9,763 nt of DNA. Source: Candidatus Pollutiaquabacter sp. GTDB taxonomy: Bacteria > Bacteroidota > Bacteroidia > AKYH767-A > 2013-40CM-41-45. Under the pieces are notes generated by a model. It was not told where the DNA came from and ran no database searches. It saw only the letters and a program-made list of their open reading frames with translations. The number at the start of each line of letters is the position of its first letter. Position 1 is the stretch's first letter. A program made the translations under genes and the position numbers. This document shows, piece by piece, positions 6,302 through 9,763 of this stretch. The stretch covers positions 1-9,763 of the forward strand of contig CAINVI010000236.1 of assembly GCA_903854075.1 (NCBI GenBank), written 5' to 3'.

Positions 6302-8508
6302 CGGCTCTTTTGTTGAATAAGTTCTATCAAGGTCGTGTTGGTGGTGTTCAGCTCGCTGAACTTTCCGTCAGCGACAAGGTTACCGCTGTCGAGTACCAGT
6401 AATCGGTGGCACATCGCCATGACCATAGGCTCGTTTGAAATGACGATAACGGTACATGGGAAGGAAGGATCCGTTAGGAATTCGAGAATACGTTTCTTCT
6501 CCATGAATTCGACACCGAGTAAGAAGTCGTCCACGATCAATAGCGACGGACGCTCTACCAGATTCCTTGCGATAATCAGTTTATGCATCACGCTTTCTGG
6601 AACGCGTACTCCGCCACCGATAAGGCGTGTTTGGAACCCTTCCTTTAGGGAGTTGATGTAATCCAAAACGCCGGCGGCGGAAGTGGCCCAGATGACATCC
6701 TTGAATTCAATATTCCGTCTTCCAATAGTTATGTTTTCCAAAACTGTACCATCAAATAGCGTGTCTTGCGAAACGTAATTCCCAATATGGTTCATCAGCA
6801 ACGGCCGGTTTAGCTCACGTAGCGGAAAGCCATTATAACTGATGGTGCCTGTGTACGAATCGAAGATTCCCAATAACAGGTTGGTGAGCGTAGATTTTCC
6901 GGATCCGTTTGGACCACTTATGCAAACCCGCTCACGGGGAGAAATGTTGAAGGATATGCCGTTGAGCACTTTGCGATTATCCTCCGGAAACCGGTAGGTG
7001 AGCTCGGAAACCTTGACGGAAAGCCCTTCGCCGGGCACTACCGTCAATTCCGCCGATTTATCGGCGTCGGTCGGCAGGCCGGTAACTTTACTTACTTTTT
7101 CAACACTCACTAATACGTCGTATACGTCATCTATTTTCATGATGATCTTCTCAATCGAGTTCATGATGAGGATGATTACGATTTCCGCTGCAACGAATTG
7201 CCCGAGGTTGATTTGCTTGTTGACAATCAGCAATACACCAAGTATGAGTAACAACGCCGTTATAATCGTTTTGAAAATAACAAAGCTGTAGTATTGTATT
7301 TTCAGCACCTTGAAATGATCTTCCCGTGCTTTGATGTAATTGCTGACATGGTAGTCCGTTCGTTCCATCGCAAAACCGGTGTTGCCGGCCAGTTTGAAGG
7401 TGGTGATGGAACGTGCCATTTCTTCCAGCCAGTTCACGACATTGTATTTGTGTTCGGACTCTACAAATGCGGTACTCAGTCCCCGCTTACCCGTCATGCG
7501 CAGGAGAATGATAAGAATGGAAATCAATACGGTGCCGATGATGATGAAGAGCGGATGGTACAGCGAGAGCAGGAAGGTGCCCAGTAGTACCTGAAGAAGT
7601 GCGGCTGAAAGATCGAGCAAGATCACCGGCACACCTTTCTGCAAGGTGAGAGTGTCGAAGAACCTGTTCATCAGCTCCGGCGGATTGTATTTCAGCATCG
7701 CCTCCAGTTTGAGCCGCGGAATTCGGAAGGCGTAGGCAAAGGCAGTACGTGCAAAGAGTCGCTGTTGAAGATATTCCACCAGTTCCAGCTGATAAATCAG
7801 CATTATACCGGAGAAAATTATTCCGAGTACTATAAAAAGGATGAGTACGGTTGCGGAGGTAACAACTTGTCCGCTGGAAATGAAACCTATGAGGCTCTGA
7901 ACACCAAGCGGCAACGACAAGCTTATGATTCCTACGAAAATGGCATACATCAGGATATGCAGAATTTCCCTGCGCTCCGGAGTTAATAGTTCAATCAATT
8001 TTACGAAGGTGCGGAAACGGGATGGTCTTCCGGAAGAAAGGTCAGCGGCTATTTCCTGCGATTCTGTAGTCGTGTTTGGAAAGCAGGTGATGACCACGGC
8101 TTCTTCCTGACCTTGTTCCATACCTCGTTTAAAACACGAAGAATAGAGGCTGTGTTCTTCCGGTAATACGTGTGGCGCGAAGGATGTTCCGGAAGCTGCT
8201 GAAGCCACTAACTTTCCGTTGTCGCGATAGGCCAGTACGGGTTGTAACGCGTCCTTTTCCTGAAGAAAAATCAGGAAAGGATGATTGGCAGTGTTCAGCA
8301 TGGTTAAGAATTCCTCCCGGCCGACACTGTTTTCTAAATAGATCAAGTCGTGCTCAGCACCTGCCGTGGAAAGGTGAGCCATGAAGTCCTGGTAGTTGGA
8401 CGTCGAAACGGCTGCATACTTTTCACGCAGGCTGGAGTGATTCATGGGAATCGTATCCAGTTGCAGCGTTTGGGCAAAAAATCGGTTTATTTCGTTTATT
8501 AAAGCCAT
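6298..8508 (-). CDS. ABC exporter half-transporter (TMD-NBD) with degenerate ATPase motifs and an N-terminal accessory domain
   Basis: The 736-residue product has three parts. Residues 1-170 are a soluble domain with no Cys/His peptidase motif at its start, although HPFLIFLQEKD...VLAYRDNGKLV (76-101) faintly recalls the second half of a C39-like domain. Residues ~180-455 form the transmembrane domain, with hydrophobic helices at about 184-209, 216-238, 295-315, 318-337, 407-428 and 432-450. Residues ~495-736 are the nucleotide-binding domain: Walker A GPNGSGKST (532-540), Q-loop Gln581 and Walker B SLLIVD (655-660) are intact. The signature position reads VPESV (636-640), the catalytic Glu position is Asp661, the D-loop is LGVE and the H-loop position is Asn692. 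It presumably homodimerises in the inner membrane and feeds the downstream adaptor and channel. An AAAGGA 10 nt upstream supports the ATG at 8508. Cargo may be peptide or protein but is unknown. Confidence 0.9.
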   Translation of the reverse strand: MALINEINRFFAQTLQLDTIPMNHSSLREKYAAVSTSNYQDFMAHLSTAGAEHDLIYLENSVGREEFLTMLNTANHPFLIFLQEKDALQPVLAYRDNGKLVASAASGTSFAPHVLPEEHSLYSSCFKRGMEQGQEEAVVITCFPNTTTESQEIAADLSSGRPSRFRTFVKLIELLTPERREILHILMYAIFVGIISLSLPLGVQSLIGFISSGQVVTSATVLILFIVLGIIFSGIMLIYQLELVEYLQQRLFARTAFAYAFRIPRLKLEAMLKYNPPELMNRFFDTLTLQKGVPVILLDLSAALLQVLLGTFLLSLYHPLFIIIGTVLISILIILLRMTGKRGLSTAFVESEHKYNVVNWLEEMARSITTFKLAGNTGFAMERTDYHVSNYIKAREDHFKVLKIQYYSFVIFKTIITALLLILGVLLIVNKQINLGQFVAAEIVIILIMNSIEKIIMKIDDVYDVLVSVEKVSKVTGLPTDADKSAELTVVPGEGLSVKVSELTYRFPEDNRKVLNGISFNISPRERVCISGPNGSGKSTLTNLLLGIFDSYTGTISYNGFPLRELNRPLLMNHIGNYVSQDTLFDGTVLENITIGRRNIEFKDVIWATSAAGVLDYINSLKEGFQTRLIGGGVRVPESVMHKLIIARNLVERPSLLIVDDFLLGVEFMEKKRILEFLTDPSFPCTVIVISNEPMVMAMCHRLLVLDSGNLVADGKFSELNTTNTTLIELIQQKSR

Positions 8509-8518
8509 CTTATGATCA

Positions 8519-8524
8519 TCCTTT
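8519..8524 (-). promoter_or_regulatory. Shine-Dalgarno-like site for the ABC gene
   Basis: AAAGGA on the minus strand lies 10 nt before the ATG at 8508. It is the clearest SD-like site at an operon start in the window and supports this start codon over internal Met residues (for example residue 22). Confidence 0.4.
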
Positions 8525-8643
8525 CAATGGGTCGATTAGTTAACACGGCTCCATAAATTTGGTTTTAGCGTGTTGCGCAGCTATTACCAATTTCCTTGCC
8601 ACGGATTGTTAAATTATCTTAAAAGTTACTGTGCCTGCGCAAT
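8525..8643 (-). promoter_or_regulatory. Presumed promoter region of the exporter operon, with a spaced inverted repeat
   Basis: This is most of the 187-bp gap between the TSUP stop and the ABC start, and it must carry the operon's control region unless the RNA reads through from TSUP. I found no good -33/-7 pair; the nearest -7-like matches are TAACTTTT (8628-8621) and TAATTTAA (8616-8609), both without a clear -33 box. TTGCGCAG (8573-8580) and CTGCGCAA (8635-8642) form an 8-bp inverted repeat with a 54-bp spacer, which could be operator half-sites or chance. The only ORFs on either strand are shorter than about 25 codons. Confidence 0.3.
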
Positions 8644-8670
8644 ATCACCGGCTTTAGTAGCTAAAGTGAT
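8644..8670 (-). terminator. Possible hairpin terminator after the TSUP gene
   Basis: On the minus strand ATCAC-TTTAG-CTA-CTAAA-(GCCG bulge)-GTGAT forms a two-part stem. It begins 25 nt after the TSUP TGA. No T-tract follows, so intrinsic termination is uncertain. The position at a 3' end is what supports it. Confidence 0.35.
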
Positions 8671-8695
8671 TGAACGACGGAACTTTTAATCGGTT

Positions 8696-9475
8696 TCAAA
8701 GTAGTCCCATTCCAAGGGCAGTGGCAAGTAGTACCAGCATGATGGCCACAAAATATTGCACAAACTGAATCGTAACTTTTTTGAAAAGGCGACTTCCCAA
8801 AAAGGCGCCGGTGAAGGCAGACAATGTAGCAGCTATCAATAACGTGGAGTGTGATGAAAGCTGAGCTTCTGAAAAACGTTCGGCATACACAGAAAGTCGG
8901 GTGAAATCAACGACACTGGAAACAACAACGGCGGTCCCAAGAAAGGCTTCTTTGGTTAGGCCTGCTTTGATAAGAAATGCACTGCGTAACGCACCTTGAT
9001 TTCCCGAAAGACCACCGAAGAAGCCGCTGAGTAATCCGCCGGCCACCAAATGTTCTTTCCCGAATTGCAACCGTTGCAGTGAAGGGATCAGCTCCATCGC
9101 GGCAAAAAACAGCAATACTAGGGCGATGATGAATTTTAGCGGGTAAACGGAGAACTCGGCACCGTTCATCGTATAGGTGAACAAGGGAGAAAGGTCGTTC
9201 AGCTGCAATAAGAGCTGAGCTCCGATAAAGGCCGCTATCATTGCCGGGATTCCAAATCGAAGTAGCACGTGCTTGTCGACATGTTTTCCGACCAGAAAGA
9301 GTTTGAAAAGATTATTGAAAAAGTGGACGATACCGGTCATAGCAATTGCTTCGTCGACCGGGAAGAATAACATCAGCACAGGAGCAAGCAGGGTGCCGAG
9401 GCCAAACCCAGAGAAGAAGGTGAGTAGTGCAGTAACGAACGCGGTTAGGCAGACAAGGATCAGTGTGGTTGTCAT
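8696..9475 (-). CDS. TSUP family (TauE/SafE-type) membrane transporter
   Basis: I chose the ATG at 9475 (259 residues, MTTTLILVCLTAFVTALL). The frame can be extended 20 codons to a TTG at 9535, but those residues are polar and overlap a likely promoter. The protein is very hydrophobic, with about eight membrane segments in two halves. Each half has the glycine-rich family motif near its start: FSGFGLGTLLAPVL (21-34) and GFFGGLSGNQGALRSAFL (151-168). Length and layout fit the TSUP family, whose members move sulfite, sulfoacetate, sulfolactate or other organic anions, with direction and substrate varying widely. No sulfur-metabolism gene is nearby, so the substrate cannot be assigned. It appears to be a single-gene unit between RadC and the exporter operon, with hairpins on both sides. 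Confidence 0.9.
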   Translation of the reverse strand: MTTTLILVCLTAFVTALLTFFSGFGLGTLLAPVLMLFFPVDEAIAMTGIVHFFNNLFKLFLVGKHVDKHVLLRFGIPAMIAAFIGAQLLLQLNDLSPLFTYTMNGAEFSVYPLKFIIALVLLFFAAMELIPSLQRLQFGKEHLVAGGLLSGFFGGLSGNQGALRSAFLIKAGLTKEAFLGTAVVVSSVVDFTRLSVYAERFSEAQLSSHSTLLIAATLSAFTGAFLGSRLFKKVTIQFVQYFVAIMLVLLATALGMGLL

Positions 9476-9489
9476 ACGAATAAAACTAC

Positions 9490-9497
9490 CAAAAATA
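9490..9497 (-). promoter_or_regulatory. -7 element candidate for the TSUP gene
   Basis: TATTTTTG on the minus strand matches the Bacteroidota -7 consensus TAnnTTTG exactly. A start a few bases downstream would give a leader of only about 5-10 nt before the ATG at 9475. No TTTG or TTG is found 19-21 bp upstream, so the call rests on one box and position. Confidence 0.35.
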
Positions 9498-9569
9498 AGT
9501 ACGCGAGAGCTATTTGTCGATATGTCGGCGGCCAACGTAACATTAAATTATGATTGAGATTATTAAGGC

Positions 9570-9598
9570 AAAAACGGACGCCCGGCAATGACGGGTGC
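9570..9598 (-). terminator. Intrinsic terminator candidate after radC
   Basis: Directly after the RadC TAA the minus strand reads GCACCCGTCATTGCCGGGCG, then TCCG and TTTTT. CCCG and CGGG pair across a 7-nt loop, with a weak outer extension, followed within a few bases by five T's. The short stem keeps confidence moderate. Confidence 0.45.
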
Positions 9599-9763
9599 TT
9601 ATATCTTTCCCTCGTCTGCAAAGCTGTAATATCCTTTTTGGGTAATGATAAGGTGGTCAAGTACTGAAATCTCCAGTAAACGGCCGGCATCAACGATGTT
9701 TTTCGTCAGCCGGATATCGGCATCACTAGGTTTCAGATTACCGGAAGGATGATTGTGTGAAAG
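9599..9763 (-). CDS. radC: RadC-like JAB/JAMM-domain protein, C-terminal part (5' end beyond window)
   Basis: The frame enters from the window edge and runs 54 codons to a TAA at 9601-9599. It opens with SHNHPSGNLKPSDAD, the JAMM metal motif HxHPSGxxxPSxxD of RadC-family proteins, with both His and the Asp present. It then continues through LTKNIVDAGRLLEISVLDH and ends GYYSFADEGKI, a normal RadC C-terminus. RadC was long called a DNA repair protein, but the evidence for that is weak; its biochemical role is unresolved. The upstream part, including the usual helix-hairpin-helix N-terminal region, is outside the window, so I cannot tell a chromosomal full-length RadC from a short mobile-element-type relative. 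Confidence 0.93.
   Translation of the reverse strand, partial: LSHNHPSGNLKPSDADIRLTKNIVDAGRLLEISVLDHLIITQKGYYSFADEGKI

Noticed and set aside
7294..7587. 97-codon plus-strand frame inside the ABC gene.
   Set aside because: Antisense shadow of the transmembrane domain; the composition reflects the opposite strand, and there is no RBS or family resemblance.
8525..8608. A 20-codon GTG-initiated minus-strand ORF (ending MEPC) in the exporter leader, considered as a cargo or leader peptide.
   Set aside because: No SD, no double-glycine motif and no low-complexity regulatory codons; this length is expected by chance.
9472..9693. 73-codon minus-strand frame spanning the RadC end and the RadC-TSUP gap.
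   Set aside because: It overlaps the certain RadC tail in another frame, runs through the terminator candidate and has no recognisable features.

Overview
The window looks like chromosomal DNA from a member of the Bacteroidota. The protein families point that way: a DUF7033-type polysaccharide deacetylase-like protein next to a FemAB-like GNAT protein, a Bacteroidota-style ABC/HlyD/TolC exporter, and a RadC tail. Shine-Dalgarno sequences are mostly absent or weak, which also fits. I cannot place it below phylum. All supported genes lie on the minus strand, so transcription runs from high to low coordinates. I saw no tRNA, rRNA, CRISPR array, insertion sequence or phage gene.

Layout in transcription order. 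(1) 9763-9599: C-terminal 54 codons of a RadC-like JAB/JAMM-domain protein, followed by a plausible hairpin-plus-T terminator. (2) 9475-8696: a TSUP (TauE/SafE) family membrane transporter with its own possible promoter and a hairpin after its stop. (3) 187-bp intergenic region, 8695-8509, which should hold the promoter of the exporter operon. (4) 8508-3501: a tightly coupled three-gene operon for a tripartite, type-1-secretion-like exporter (ABC half-transporter, HlyD-type adaptor, TolC-type outer-membrane channel). Both junctions are 4-bp ATGA overlaps. No cargo gene is visible. (5) 3500-3398: short intergenic region with a perfect hairpin and a weak promoter candidate. (6) 3382-1: a second cluster of DUF7033/polysaccharide deacetylase-like protein, FemAB-like acyltransferase, uracil phosphoribosyltransferase (upp) and a small membrane protein cut by the window edge, with spacings of 9, 2 and 44 bp.

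The exporter is the most interesting part. Its ABC subunit keeps Walker A, the Q-loop and the Walker B aspartate. However, the LSGGQ signature reads VPESV, the catalytic glutamate is aspartate, and the H-loop histidine is asparagine. It also has an N-terminal domain of about 170 residues that lacks C39 peptidase active-site features. This is either a slow or non-hydrolysing NBD, or a family with a modified ATPase cycle. The second cluster combines a deacetylase-like fold with a non-canonical metal motif and a FemAB-like transferase, separated in frame by one UGA. That suggests an envelope-modification pair of unknown substrate, co-transcribed with pyrimidine salvage.
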